This document shows, in pieces, positions 27,036 through 35,885 of a DNA stretch of 64,000 bases (position 1 is the first letter of the stretch; the number at the start of each line of letters is the position of its first letter). Below the pieces are notes generated by a model, which was not told where the DNA came from, searched no databases, and saw only the letters and a list, made by a program, of their open reading frames with translations. The stretch comes from Pseudomonadota bacterium (GTDB lineage Bacteria; Pseudomonadota; Alphaproteobacteria; Acetobacterales; Acetobacteraceae), in NCBI GenBank assembly GCA_021809435.1, contig JAKBAD010000004.1, positions 109,339 through 173,338 of the forward strand, in the 5' to 3' direction. The position numbers and the translations under genes were made by a program.

Positions 27036-27864
27036 CATCATCGGCTCGGTTGCCACCTCGCACATCCCCGCCATCGGCAACGCCATCCATAAGGGCCTGC
27101 AGAAGGATGAATATTGGCAGCCCTTCTTCGACGGCTTCCCCCCCGCGCGCGCGTGGCTGCACGCCGCCAAGCCCGATGTGGCGGTGGTGGTCTATAACGA
27201 CCACGGGCTGAATTTCTTCCTCGACAAAATGCCCACCTTCGCCGTCGGCGCGGCGCCGGTCTACACCTCCGAGGATGAAGGCTGGGGCATTCCCACCGTG
27301 CCGCCCGTGCGGGGCGCGCCCGAGCTGTCCTGGGCCATCATCGAGCAGGCCGTGGCCGATGAGTTCGATGTCACCACCTGCCAGGAAATGCTCGTCGATC
27401 ATGCCTGCACCGTGCCCCTCCAGCTCATGTGGCCCGAAGGGTGGGAGGGCATCCGCATCGTGCCCATCGCCATCAACACGGTGCAGCACCCGCTGCCCTC
27501 GGCCAAGCGTTGTTTGGCGTTTGGCCAGTCCATCGGCCGGGCCATCCGCGCCTTCGCGCAAACCCTGAACGTGGTGGTGATCTCCACCGGCGGCCTGTCG
27601 CACCAGCTCGAGGGCGAGCGCGCGGGGTTCCTGAACCCCGAATTCGATGATCTCTGCCTCAACGCCCTCATCAACAAGCCCGAGCTGCTCACCCGCTATT
27701 CCGCGCATGAGATCGTCGAGCTGGCCGGCAGCCAGGGCGCCGAGATCCTCAACTGGATCGTCGGGCGCGGCATTCTGGGCGGCGCCGCGCGCGAGGTGGT
27801 GCGCAACTACCACATCCCCATCTCCAACACCGCCGCCGCGCTTCAGGTGCTCGAACCCGCCTAA
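27028..27864 (+). CDS. Second LigB-type extradiol dioxygenase catalytic subunit
   Basis: 278 residues. His12 (TSHIPAIG), His59 (VYNDHGL), His192 (GGLSHQL) and Glu239 occupy the iron and catalytic positions. The overall pattern is protocatechuate 4,5-dioxygenase (PmdB/LigB), with many substitutions compared with the first copy. The linked alpha subunit separates it from single-chain gallate dioxygenases (GalA, DesB). It is driven from the promoter shared with regulator 2. Confidence 0.92.
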   Translation: MSNIIGSVATSHIPAIGNAIHKGLQKDEYWQPFFDGFPPARAWLHAAKPDVAVVVYNDHGLNFFLDKMPTFAVGAAPVYTSEDEGWGIPTVPPVRGAPELSWAIIEQAVADEFDVTTCQEMLVDHACTVPLQLMWPEGWEGIRIVPIAINTVQHPLPSAKRCLAFGQSIGRAIRAFAQTLNVVVISTGGLSHQLEGERAGFLNPEFDDLCLNALINKPELLTRYSAHEIVELAGSQGAEILNWIVGRGILGGAAREVVRNYHIPISNTAAALQVLEPA

Positions 27865-27882
27865 ACGCACATACCCCAGGCG

Positions 27883-27977
27883 CAAAAGTTTTTTGGGGCC
27901 GCTTTTTTCAAAAAAGGGGCGGAGTCTTGGGGAGCTTTTTGAAAAAAGCTCCCCAAACCCCCAAAAAACTTTTTTTT
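27883..27977. repeat. AAAAGTTTTT-type intergenic element (copy 2)
   Basis: Outer arms CAAAAGTTTTTTGGGG and CCCCCAAAAAACTTTT are inverted copies. Inside are GCTTTTTTCAAAAAAGG and CTTGGGGAGCTTTTT/GAAAAAAGCTCCCCA hairpins. It lies between the convergent second ligB and msrB and would terminate both. Confidence 0.8.
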
Positions 27978-28431
27978 ATTTGCTGGGCGTGAACACCAGC
28001 GCCAGGCCGTTGATGCAATAGCGCAGCCCCGTCGGCGGCGGGCCATCGGGGAAGACATGCCCCAAATGCCCCAGGCAGCGCCGGCAATGCACCTCTGTCC
28101 GCGTCATCCCCAAACTGTCATCGGGCCGGGTCGCCACCGCATCGGGCAGCGGCGCATAAAAGCTCGGCCAGCCCGTGCCGCTGTCATATTTGGTGGCCGA
28201 TGAAAACAACCCCAGCCCGCACCCCGCGCAGCCAAACACGCCCTGGCGATGCTCCCCCAGCAGCGGCGAGGTGAACGGATATTCCGTGCCCTGCTCACGC
28301 AAAATCTGAAATTGCGCGGGCGTCAGCCGGGCGCGCCATTGCGCCTCGGTCAGCCCTTGCCAATCCACCGGCGCCGCCGCCCAGGCCGGGCCGCCCAGCA
28401 GCGCCAGCAACAGGCTCCGCCGGGCGGTCAT
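27976..28431 (-). CDS. msrB: Peptide-methionine (R)-S-oxide reductase, exported
   Basis: 151 residues. The N-terminus TARRSLLLALLGGPAWAAAP is a twin-arginine-like signal peptide. Two CxxC zinc pairs (GCAGC and HCRRC), GTGWPSF and the catalytic Cys in RYCIN are all present. It reduces methionine-R-sulfoxide in periplasmic proteins or free in that space. It overlaps the msrA gene by 4 bp, so both repair stereoisomers are made together. Confidence 0.94.
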   Translation of the reverse strand: MTARRSLLLALLGGPAWAAAPVDWQGLTEAQWRARLTPAQFQILREQGTEYPFTSPLLGEHRQGVFGCAGCGLGLFSSATKYDSGTGWPSFYAPLPDAVATRPDDSLGMTRTEVHCRRCLGHLGHVFPDGPPPTGLRYCINGLALVFTPSK

Positions 28432-29087
28432 GGTGTCACCCGCACCGGGTCGGCGCGGTAGAGCGCCGGAAAATCCACCCTCAGCGCCGCCAGCTTGGGC
28501 GCGTCGTTGATCACGATGTAGGGGTAATCCGGGTGGCGTACCATGAAATCCTGGTGGTAGCCCTCGGCCTGGTAAAACGGCCCGGCGGGGTCGATGCGCG
28601 TGACAATCGGCGCGTTAAACACATGCGCCTGGGTCAGTTGGGCCACATAAGCCGCCGCCACCTGGCGCTGGGCCGGGTTTTCCACCCAAATCTCGCCCCG
28701 ATATTGCGGCCCCTGATCCGGCCCCTGAAAATCCAGCTCCGTCGGGTCGGTCGCGTCTGAGAAATACACCCGCAAAATCGTGCCGTAAGAGATCACGCGC
28801 GGGTCGAACAATATTTCCACGCTCTCGGCATGGCCCGTGGTGCCGGTCGAAACCTGCTCATACGTCGCCGTATCCGCCGCGCCGCCAGTATAGCCGGCAT
28901 AAACGCGCCGCACGCCCTTCACATGCTCAAACACCCCCTGCATCCCCCAAAAACACCCGCCCGAGAGCAAGGCGGTTGCGGTGGCGGCGTTATCGGGCGG
29001 GTCAAATGCCGGGGCGGGCAGGGGCGTGGCATAAGCGCGGCCCCCCAGCGCGGCGCCCAGCATCAAGGCCAAGAGAGAACGAATCAT
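28428..29087 (-). CDS. msrA: Peptide-methionine (S)-S-oxide reductase, exported
   Basis: 219 residues with a signal peptide (MIRSLLALMLGAALGGRAYA). The active-site motif GGCFWGMQGVFEHVKGV and YTGG are standard MsrA; EGYHQDFM is the C-terminal substrate region. A GGAGG box (29093-29097) supports the start at 29087. It pairs with msrB to repair oxidised periplasmic proteins. Confidence 0.95.
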   Translation of the reverse strand: MIRSLLALMLGAALGGRAYATPLPAPAFDPPDNAATATALLSGGCFWGMQGVFEHVKGVRRVYAGYTGGAADTATYEQVSTGTTGHAESVEILFDPRVISYGTILRVYFSDATDPTELDFQGPDQGPQYRGEIWVENPAQRQVAAAYVAQLTQAHVFNAPIVTRIDPAGPFYQAEGYHQDFMVRHPDYPYIVINDAPKLAALRVDFPALYRADPVRVTP

Positions 29088-29164
29088 GGAACACCTCCAG
29101 CCCTTCATCTAGTCAGGCGCCGGGCGCGCTCCAAGGCATCGTCTCCATGCCCGGGCGGCATGGG

Positions 29165-29596
29165 CTATTGCGCGCCGGCGCTCCGCACAGGCACGTTGAG
29201 CGCCAAATCCGCCCCGCCCGCGAAATGCAGCACCAGCGCCATGGGCTGGCCCGGGCTCATCCGCGGCCCGTCGCACATCAAATGATACCCCCCCGGCGCC
29301 AACGCCAGCGCCGCCCCCGGCGCAATGGTGAGCGGCCCGGCCGGCACCATCATGGCCATGCCGTTCATGTTCATGCTTTTATGCACATCCAGCGTGGCGC
29401 AGGCGGGCGAGCTGGCCCCGGTCAGCGACAGCGCCGTCTCGCCCTCATTGGTCAGGGTCAGGTAAATCACCGCCGGCAGGCTGGGCAGCGTGTAATCGGC
29501 CACCGCGCCGCTCACGCTCACGGGCGGCGGGGCGGCCAGGGCCAGGGTGGGGGCGAGCAGCAGGGCGGCGGTGAGCCGCGTCAGGCGGAGGGTCAT
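29165..29596 (-). CDS. Periplasmic copper chaperone, PCuAC family
   Basis: 143 residues with a signal peptide ending ALAAP. The copper motif H-(M)-x10-M-x21-H-x-M is represented by VHKSMNMNGMAMM and later YHLMCDG. PCuAC proteins deliver copper(I) to the CuA or CuB site of cytochrome oxidase, often with SCO. No oxidase genes are adjacent. It follows msrA on the same strand at 78 bp upstream distance and could belong to a periplasmic redox set. Confidence 0.9.
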   Translation of the reverse strand: MTLRLTRLTAALLLAPTLALAAPPPVSVSGAVADYTLPSLPAVIYLTLTNEGETALSLTGASSPACATLDVHKSMNMNGMAMMVPAGPLTIAPGAALALAPGGYHLMCDGPRMSPGQPMALVLHFAGGADLALNVPVRSAGAQ

Positions 29597-29678
29597 GGCG
29601 TCATCCCTTGGCGGTTTTATCTGTTTCTACCCCCGCGCGGCGGGCCGTGTCACCCGGGGCTTGCCGCGCGGGGCACAT

Positions 29679-29709
29679 AAAAAACCCCCAGGGCGTGGCC
29701 CCGGGGGTT
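29679..29709 (-). terminator. Rho-independent terminator after aceA
   Basis: On the minus strand AACCCCCGGGG and CCCTGGGGGTT pair around a GC-rich loop, followed by six T. It lies about 50 bp beyond the aceA stop. Confidence 0.88.
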
Positions 29710-29758
29710 CGAGTTGGCCAGTCGGGCGGGTTGGCCCCCGCCCCGGTTCCGCCAGCCT

Positions 29759-31354
29759 TTAGGCCGCGAACTGGTTCATGGTGTTGTGCACGCCGCCAGC
29801 CTTGAGCGCGGCTTCACCGGCGAAATACTCCTTGTGGTCGTCGCCAATGTCCGAGCCCGACATGTTCTGGTGCTTCACGCAGGCAATCCCCTGGCGGATT
29901 TCCTGGCGCTGCACGCCGGCCACATAGCCCAGCATGCCCATCTCACCGAAATACTCCTTGGCCAGATTATCGGTCGAGAGCGCGGCGGTGTGGTAGGTCG
30001 GCAGGGTGATGAGGTGATGGAAGATGCCCGCGCGCTTGGCGGCATCGCGCTGGAAGGTGCGGATCTTGTCATCAGCCTCGAGGCCCAGCGCGGTGGTGTC
30101 GTAATCCACGCTCATCAGCTTGGCGCGGTCATAAGCCGACACGTCCTTGCCCTCGGCCTTCCACGCGTCATACACCTGCTGGCGGAAATTCAGCGTCCAG
30201 TTGAAGGACGGCGAGTTGTTATAGGCCAGCTTGGCGTTCGGCCACACTTCGCGGATCTTGTCCATCATGCCGGCGATCTGCTCGACATGGGGTTTCTCGG
30301 TCTCGATCCACAGCAGGTCGGCGCCGTTGTTCAGGGCGTTGATGCAGTCGAGCACGCAGCGCTCGGCACCGGTGCCGGGGCGGAACTGGAACAGGTTGGA
30401 AGGCAGGCGCTTGGGGCGCAGCAGCTTGCCATTGCGGGTGATGATGACATCGCCATTGCCGATCTGGCTGGCATCGACCTCATCGCAATCCAGGAACGAG
30501 TTGTACTGGTCGCCAATGTCGCCCGGCTCATGCGAAACCGCGATCTGCTTGGTCAGGCCAGCGCCCAGGCTGTCGGTGCGGGCGACGATGATGCCGTCTT
30601 CCACGCCCATTTCGAGGAAGGCGTAGCGCAGCGCGCGGATCTTCTGCACGAAATCCTCGTGCGGCACGGTCACCTTGCCGTCCTGGTGGCCGCACTGCTT
30701 CTCATCGGAGACCTGATTCTCGATCTGCAGCGCGCAGGCGCCGGCGGCGATCATCTTCTTGGCCAGCAGATAGGTGGCCTCGGCATTGCCGAACCCGGCA
30801 TCGATGTCGGCGATGATGGGCACGACATGGGTTTCGTAAGTGTCGATCTTGTGCTGGAGCTCCTTGGCCTTGGCGGCGTCGCCGGCTTCGCGGGCGGCGT
30901 CGAGGTCGCGGAACAGCATGCCCAGCTCACGCTGGTCGGCCTGGCGGAGGAAGGTGTAGATTTCCTCGATCAGCGCGGGCACCGAGGTTTTCTCGTGCAT
31001 CGACTGGTCGGGCAGCGGGCCGAATTCGGAGCGCAGCGCGGCGACCATCCAGCCCGAGAGATAGATATAGCGGCGCTTGGTCGAGCCGAAATGCTTCTTG
31101 ATCGAGATCAGCTTCTGCTGAGCGATGAAGCCGTGCCAGCAGCCCAGCGACTGGGTGTAGTTGGCGGGGTCGGCGTCATAGGCGGCCATGTCCTCGCGCA
31201 TGATCTTGGCGGTGTATTTGGCGATGTCGAGGCCGGTCTTGAACCGGTTCTGCAGGCGCACGCGCGCCACGGCCTCGGCGGAAATGCCGTCCCAGGTGCC
31301 GTTCTGGGCCTGGATCAATTTGCCGGCGCTGAGGATCTCGTCTTGGTAGGACAT
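29759..31354 (-). CDS. aceA: Isocitrate lyase (large type)
   Basis: 531 residues, glyoxylate-shunt enzyme that splits isocitrate to succinate and glyoxylate. The active-site signature appears as EKQCGHQDGK with the catalytic Cys at 221 (KKCGH in most enzymes), and IADIDAGFGNAEATYLL gives the metal-binding aspartates. The length of about 530 places it in the longer ICL subfamily. The start MSYQDE is preferred to a 111-residue upstream extension that lies in promoter DNA. The shunt allows growth on acetate or PHB, consistent with phaB in this window. Confidence 0.95.
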   Translation of the reverse strand: MSYQDEILSAGKLIQAQNGTWDGISAEAVARVRLQNRFKTGLDIAKYTAKIMREDMAAYDADPANYTQSLGCWHGFIAQQKLISIKKHFGSTKRRYIYLSGWMVAALRSEFGPLPDQSMHEKTSVPALIEEIYTFLRQADQRELGMLFRDLDAAREAGDAAKAKELQHKIDTYETHVVPIIADIDAGFGNAEATYLLAKKMIAAGACALQIENQVSDEKQCGHQDGKVTVPHEDFVQKIRALRYAFLEMGVEDGIIVARTDSLGAGLTKQIAVSHEPGDIGDQYNSFLDCDEVDASQIGNGDVIITRNGKLLRPKRLPSNLFQFRPGTGAERCVLDCINALNNGADLLWIETEKPHVEQIAGMMDKIREVWPNAKLAYNNSPSFNWTLNFRQQVYDAWKAEGKDVSAYDRAKLMSVDYDTTALGLEADDKIRTFQRDAAKRAGIFHHLITLPTYHTAALSTDNLAKEYFGEMGMLGYVAGVQRQEIRQGIACVKHQNMSGSDIGDDHKEYFAGEAALKAGGVHNTMNQFAA

Positions 31355-31735
31355 GGACTTCTCCAATGCGGTGAGCTCGAAAGGGACTATGGTGCGCTGC
31401 ACGCGCTGCAGCGCACACATACAAAGCTGGATTGGCAAAAGACAGCGAAAAATCGACAGTTTCGTGACAGGGGCAGGTAAAGATGTAAACGAATTTACAT
31501 AATCAATTTTACAAAATGAAAATTTTTGACAGAAGTGATTTACAGGGGTTTCACAAGGCACAATGCCGACATGCGCGCGCCGGCGGCCGGCGGGGGCAAA
31601 GCCACATAAACCCACAAAAACCAGGCCGAAACCCACGCAAAACCATATTTGGGGTGGGCAAAACCACACAACCCCACACATCGCCAAATTTTCAGGGGAA
31701 ATTCACGAAAGCGTGAGATTTTAAGGAAGACACCC
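31355..31735. promoter_or_regulatory. aceA upstream region with TGTAAA-N4-TTTACA palindrome
   Basis: 380 bp without a gene. TGTAAACGAATTTACA (31484-31499) is a perfect 6-bp inverted repeat with four-base spacer; a second TTTTACAAAA is at about 31508. Short palindromes of this type are bound by XRE-like fatty-acid/acetate regulators (RamB/ScfR) upstream of glyoxylate genes in other bacteria; binding here is inference. The rest of the region is AT-rich leader. Confidence 0.5.
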
Positions 31736-31812
31736 TGGGGCGAACGACGGGGATCGAACCCGCGACAACCGGTACCACAAACCGGCGCTCTACCAACTGA
31801 GCTACGTCCGCC
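31736..31812 (-). tRNA. tRNA-His (GTG)
   Basis: Read on the minus strand, GGCGGACG pairs with CGTTCGCC as an 8-bp acceptor including the G-1:C73 pair special to tRNA-His, and CCA is encoded. D arm GCTCAGTTGGTAGAGC, anticodon loop TTGTGGT (anticodon GTG) on a CCGGT/ACCGG stem, and T loop TTCGATC are all present. Confidence 0.97.
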
Positions 31813-31840
31813 ATCAGGGTGTGGGGGGGCTGTAACGCGC

Positions 31841-33022
31841 TCACGCCCCCCGCGTCAATGGGGGTGATGCGATCCAGCCTTTCAGGCGCGCGATTGCCTG
31901 TTCAAGCAAGGCGGGCTGCTTGCAGAAGGCGAAGCGGACGAACTGGCGCGGCGCCGGGCCGGCATAGAAGGCCGAGACCGGAATGGCGGTGACGCCCGCT
32001 TGTTCGGTGATCACCCGGCAGAATGCCACATCATCGCCATCGAAGCCGAGGCCGGAGAAATCGGCGGTGATGAAATAAGAGCCGTCGGTGGCCAGGGTTT
32101 TGAAGCCGATGGCCTCGAGGCCCTGGCGCAGCAGGTCGCGCCGGGCCTGGAGTTCGGCCGCGAGGGTGGAAAAATAGGCATCCTCTTTGCCCAAACCATA
32201 GGCAACCGCCCGTTGCAGGTTGGGGGCGGTGGTGAAGGTGAGGTTCTGGTGCGCCTTGGCCACCAGCCCGATCAGCCGCGCGGGGCCCGAGACATAGCCG
32301 ACCTTCCAGCCGGTGAGCGAGAAGGTTTTGCCCGCCGAGCCGATGCGCAAGCAGCGATCAAACATGCCAGGCAGGGCCATGAGCGGGATGTGGCGCGCGC
32401 CCGCGAACACCAGATGCTCATAGACCTCGTCGCAGATGGCATAAGAATCATGGGTTTCGAGCAGTCCGGCGATGAAGCTCAGCTCATCTGGCGTGAACAC
32501 CTTGCCGGTCGGGTTCATGGGCGAATTGAGCAGCAGGAGCTTGGTGCGGGGCGAGAAGGCGGCGGCCAGTTCGGCGCGCGGCAGCTCCCAGCTGGGCGGC
32601 TCGAGGCGCACGAGCTTCGGGATCGCGCCCAGCAGCTTCACCACCGGCAAATAGGTGTCGTAGAGCGGCTCGATGAGGATGGCCTCATCGCCGGGGTTGA
32701 GCAGCGCGATGAGGCAGGCGGTCAGCGCCTCGGTGGCGCCGGAGGTGACGCACACGCCGCTTACCGGGTCGATGTCGAGCCCGTAAAACCGCTTATTGGC
32801 GGCGGCCACGGCGGATTTGAGCTCGGGCGTGCCGGTGAGCGGGGGATATTGGTTGCGGTGGTCGCCCAGCGCCAGGGCGGCTTGTTCGACGATATCGGCC
32901 GGGCCTTCGGTGTCGGGGAAGCCCTGGCCGAGATTGAGCGCGCCATGCTGGACGGCGAGCGCCGACATGAGGGTGAAGATGGTGGTGCCGGTCTGCTCAA
33001 GCAAAAGATTGGCGGGCTTCAT
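31841..33022 (-). CDS. Class I/II pyridoxal-phosphate aminotransferase
   Basis: 393 residues. The PLP lysine lies in GSAGKTFSLTGWKVGY; NSPMNPTGKVF and CDEVYEHLVF are class-I aspartate aminotransferase-like motifs, and the start INLGQGFPD-like segment (LNLGQGFPDTEGP) resembles the YbdL/kynurenine/methionine aminotransferase group. It probably transaminates methionine, glutamine or aromatic amino acids. MKPANL is taken as start; a 20-residue extension is unconserved. Confidence 0.9.
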   Translation of the reverse strand: MKPANLLLEQTGTTIFTLMSALAVQHGALNLGQGFPDTEGPADIVEQAALALGDHRNQYPPLTGTPELKSAVAAANKRFYGLDIDPVSGVCVTSGATEALTACLIALLNPGDEAILIEPLYDTYLPVVKLLGAIPKLVRLEPPSWELPRAELAAAFSPRTKLLLLNSPMNPTGKVFTPDELSFIAGLLETHDSYAICDEVYEHLVFAGARHIPLMALPGMFDRCLRIGSAGKTFSLTGWKVGYVSGPARLIGLVAKAHQNLTFTTAPNLQRAVAYGLGKEDAYFSTLAAELQARRDLLRQGLEAIGFKTLATDGSYFITADFSGLGFDGDDVAFCRVITEQAGVTAIPVSAFYAGPAPRQFVRFAFCKQPALLEQAIARLKGWIASPPLTRGA

Positions 33023-33092
33023 GGGCGGGGACTCCGGGGGGCTCTGGCGGCCTTTCCTAGCCAGGGCCGGGGCGGGGGGCAAGTTTGCCTAA

Positions 33093-33641
<549 letters not shown>

Positions 33642-33766
33642 CCTGGCATTGTGATCGGCGCGCAGCATGGGTATCATGCGCGCGCTGCACGTGATCAGGT
33701 ACGGACGCGCTGACCCGCGCCGAGCGAGCTTGACCGGGTACTATATTGACATAACGGGGAAAAAAC

Positions 33767-35197
33767 ATGGCGAAGAAAGGTGACGGCGAGGACGCCGTCT
33801 CGAAGGTTCTCAATCTGATCAAGGAGAACGGGGTCGAATATGTCGATCTGCGCTTCACCGATCCGAAGGGCAAGTGGCAGCACACGGCGCAGCATGTCTC
33901 GACCGTCGACGAGACCACGCTGATCGATGGCTTCATGTTCGATGGCTCGTCGATCGCCGGCTGGAAAGCCATTAACGAATCCGACATGATCCTGAAGCCG
34001 GACCTTTCGACCGCGGTCATCGACCCGTTCGCGGCCAAGCCTTCGCTGATCCTGTTCTGCGACATTCTCGAGCCCGCCACCGGCCAGGGCTATCTGCGCG
34101 ACCCCCGTTCGACCGCCAAGAAGGCCGAGGCCTATCTGAAGGAAACCGGCATCGGCGACACCGCCTTCATCGGCGCCGAGGCTGAGTTCTTCGTGTTCGA
34201 CAGCGTCAAGTTCGGCACCGGCCCGAATTTCGGCATTTATCAGCTCGACTCCATCGAGGGCCCCGGCTCGAACCTGAAGGATTATCCGGAAGGCAATATG
34301 GGTCACCGCCCCGGCGTCAAGGGCGGCTATTTCCCGGTTCCCCCCGTGGACACCGAATCCGACCTGCGCGCCGAAATGCTCTCGGCCATGGGCGAGATGG
34401 GCCTGCCCATCGAGAAGCATCACCACGAGGTGGCGCAGAGCCAGCATGAGCTGGGCACCCGCTTCAACGCCCTGACCACCATGGCCGACCAGATGCAGAT
34501 TTATAAATACTGCGTCCAGAACGTCGCCCATTCTTACGGCAAGACCGCGACCTTCATGCCGAAGCCGATTTATGGCGATAACGGCTCGGGCATGCACACG
34601 CATATCTCGATCTGGAAGAACGGCAAGCCGCTGTTCGCCGGCAATGGCTATGCCGACCTCTCCGAGACCTGCCTGTACGCCATTGGCGGCATCATCAAGC
34701 ATGCCAAGGCGATCAACGCGTTCTCGAACCCCTCGACCAACTCGTATAAGCGCCTGATTCCGGGCTTCGAGGCGCCCGTGCTGCTGGCCTATTCGGCCCG
34801 CAACCGCTCGGCCTCCTGCCGTATTCCCTATACGACCAGCCCGAAGGCCAAGCGCGTCGAGGTTCGCTTCCCCGATCCGACCTGCAACCCTTATCTGTCC
34901 TTCTCGGCCATTCTCATGGCCGCCATCGACGGCATCAAGAACAAGATCCACCCCGGCGACCCGCACGACAAGGATCTCTACGAGCTGCCGCCCGAGGAGC
35001 TGAAGAACATCCCGACCGTGTGCGGCTCGCTGCGTGAGGCCCTCCAGGCCCTCGAAGCCGACCATGAGTTCCTGCTGGCGGGCGATGTGTTCTCGAAGGA
35101 ACAGATCGAGAGCTACATGGAGATCAAGTGGAAGGATGTGTACAAGTTCGAGCACACCCCGCACCCGGTTGAGTTCGAGATGTATTACTCCGCCTGA
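33767..35197 (+). CDS. glnA: Glutamine synthetase type I (beta)
   Basis: 476 residues, making glutamine from glutamate, ammonia and [27 protein letters not shown], and [11 protein letters not shown] are GSI signatures; the adenylylation Tyr405 lies in [11 protein letters not shown]. The beta subtype is regulated by GlnE through PII. A terminator follows. A long open frame on the opposite strand is a codon-bias shadow. Confidence 0.98.
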   Translation: MAKKGDGEDAVSKVLNLIKENGVEYVDLRFTDPKGKWQHTAQHVSTVDETTLIDGFMFDGSSIAGWKAINESDMILKPDLSTAVIDPFAAKPSLILFCDILEPATGQGYLRDPRSTAKKAEAYLKETGIGDTAFIGAEAEFFVFDSVKFGTGPNFGIYQLDSIEGPGSNLKDYPEGNMGHRPGVKGGYFPVPPVDTESDLRAEMLSAMGEMGLPIEKHHHEVAQSQHELGTRFNALTTMADQMQIYKYCVQNVAHSYGKTATFMPKPIYGDNGSGMHTHISIWKNGKPLFAGNGYADLSETCLYAIGGIIKHAKAINAFSNPSTNSYKRLIPGFEAPVLLAYSARNRSASCRIPYTTSPKAKRVEVRFPDPTCNPYLSFSAILMAAIDGIKNKIHPGDPHDKDLYELPPEELKNIPTVCGSLREALQALEADHEFLLAGDVFSKEQIESYMEIKWKDVYKFEHTPHPVEFEMYYSA

Positions 35198-35222
35198 TCC
35201 GGTTTGCGGATTTGGTTTGGGA

Positions 35223-35247
35223 AACGGCGCCGCGAGGCGCCGTTTTT
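35223..35247 (+). terminator. Rho-independent terminator after glnA
   Basis: AACGGCGCC/GGCGCCGTT stem, GCGA loop, then a T run, 25 bp after the stop. Confidence 0.92.
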
Positions 35248-35401
35248 CGTTGGGGGATGGGGTATTGTGAACTTTTGGTTCGCGGTTTTGGCTGAATTTG
35301 TGATATTATCATTTTTTGGCGAAGGAGTATCTCAGGGGTCAAGACCGGAGCGAAGTTTGGCCGCCGGGCTTGAACTTCAAACCTGAAACTGGAGAAAATC
35401 C

Positions 35402-35740
35402 GTGAAACTTCTTTCGCTTTCCGCCCTTTCCGCTCTTAGTCTGGCCAGTGTTCTGGTGGGCGCCGCGCCGGCCATGGCCGCCCAAGGCGGGTTTGTTACC
35501 GCCGCCCCGCGCGTGACCGTGACGGTGCAGGGCGTTGAATCGCAGGCCCAGCTGGCCGCGCAGCTGAGCGCCCGGGGGTATAGCAATGTCAGCCTCTCGG
35601 GCACCGTGCCGAGCCTGGCCAACCCGCACCCCGAGCTTTCCGGCGTTACCAACCAGGCCAGCACGCCGGTGCAGAATGGCTGGAATGGCACCGCCCAGAA
35701 GGATGGCCAGATTGTGCAGGTTTACGCCGCCACCCGCTAA
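35402..35740 (+). CDS. Small secreted protein, paralogue A (unknown function)
   Basis: 112 residues from a GTG start. A signal peptide (KLLSLSALSALSLASVLVGA then APAMA) is followed by a short mature part: VESQAQLAAQLSARGYSNV, then PSLANPHPEL and NGWNGTAQKDGQIVQVY. The same blocks occur in the protein at 40144-40470. The mature part ends as a beta-like strand; no catalytic residue or metal motif is obvious. Family unknown to me. Confidence 0.8.
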   Translation: MKLLSLSALSALSLASVLVGAAPAMAAQGGFVTAAPRVTVTVQGVESQAQLAAQLSARGYSNVSLSGTVPSLANPHPELSGVTNQASTPVQNGWNGTAQKDGQIVQVYAATR

Positions 35741-35885
35741 ACCGCCAAGCCTGTGAAACCAGGCCGGACCCTGGGAGACCGGGGCCCGGCCGGTGTTGTT
35801 TTGGGCCCCCGCGCGGGGCGCCCATGCGCCGCTGACGTGGCAATGTTGTTGACTTATTTTCGCCGGCCATTAGCTCTGGAGCGTC

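Noticed and set aside
29714..31480. 588-codon open frame antisense to isocitrate lyase
   Set aside because: GC-rich third-position shadow; composition is typical of reverse frames and no domain is recognisable, while aceA on the other strand is certain.
33642..33766. Riboswitch or glnA leader RNA between glnB and glnA
   Set aside because: Only a short GC-rich spacer with weak dyads; no conserved glutamine riboswitch features seen.
33695..35164. 489-codon open frame antisense to glnA
   Set aside because: Shadow of glutamine synthetase codon bias; no family features.
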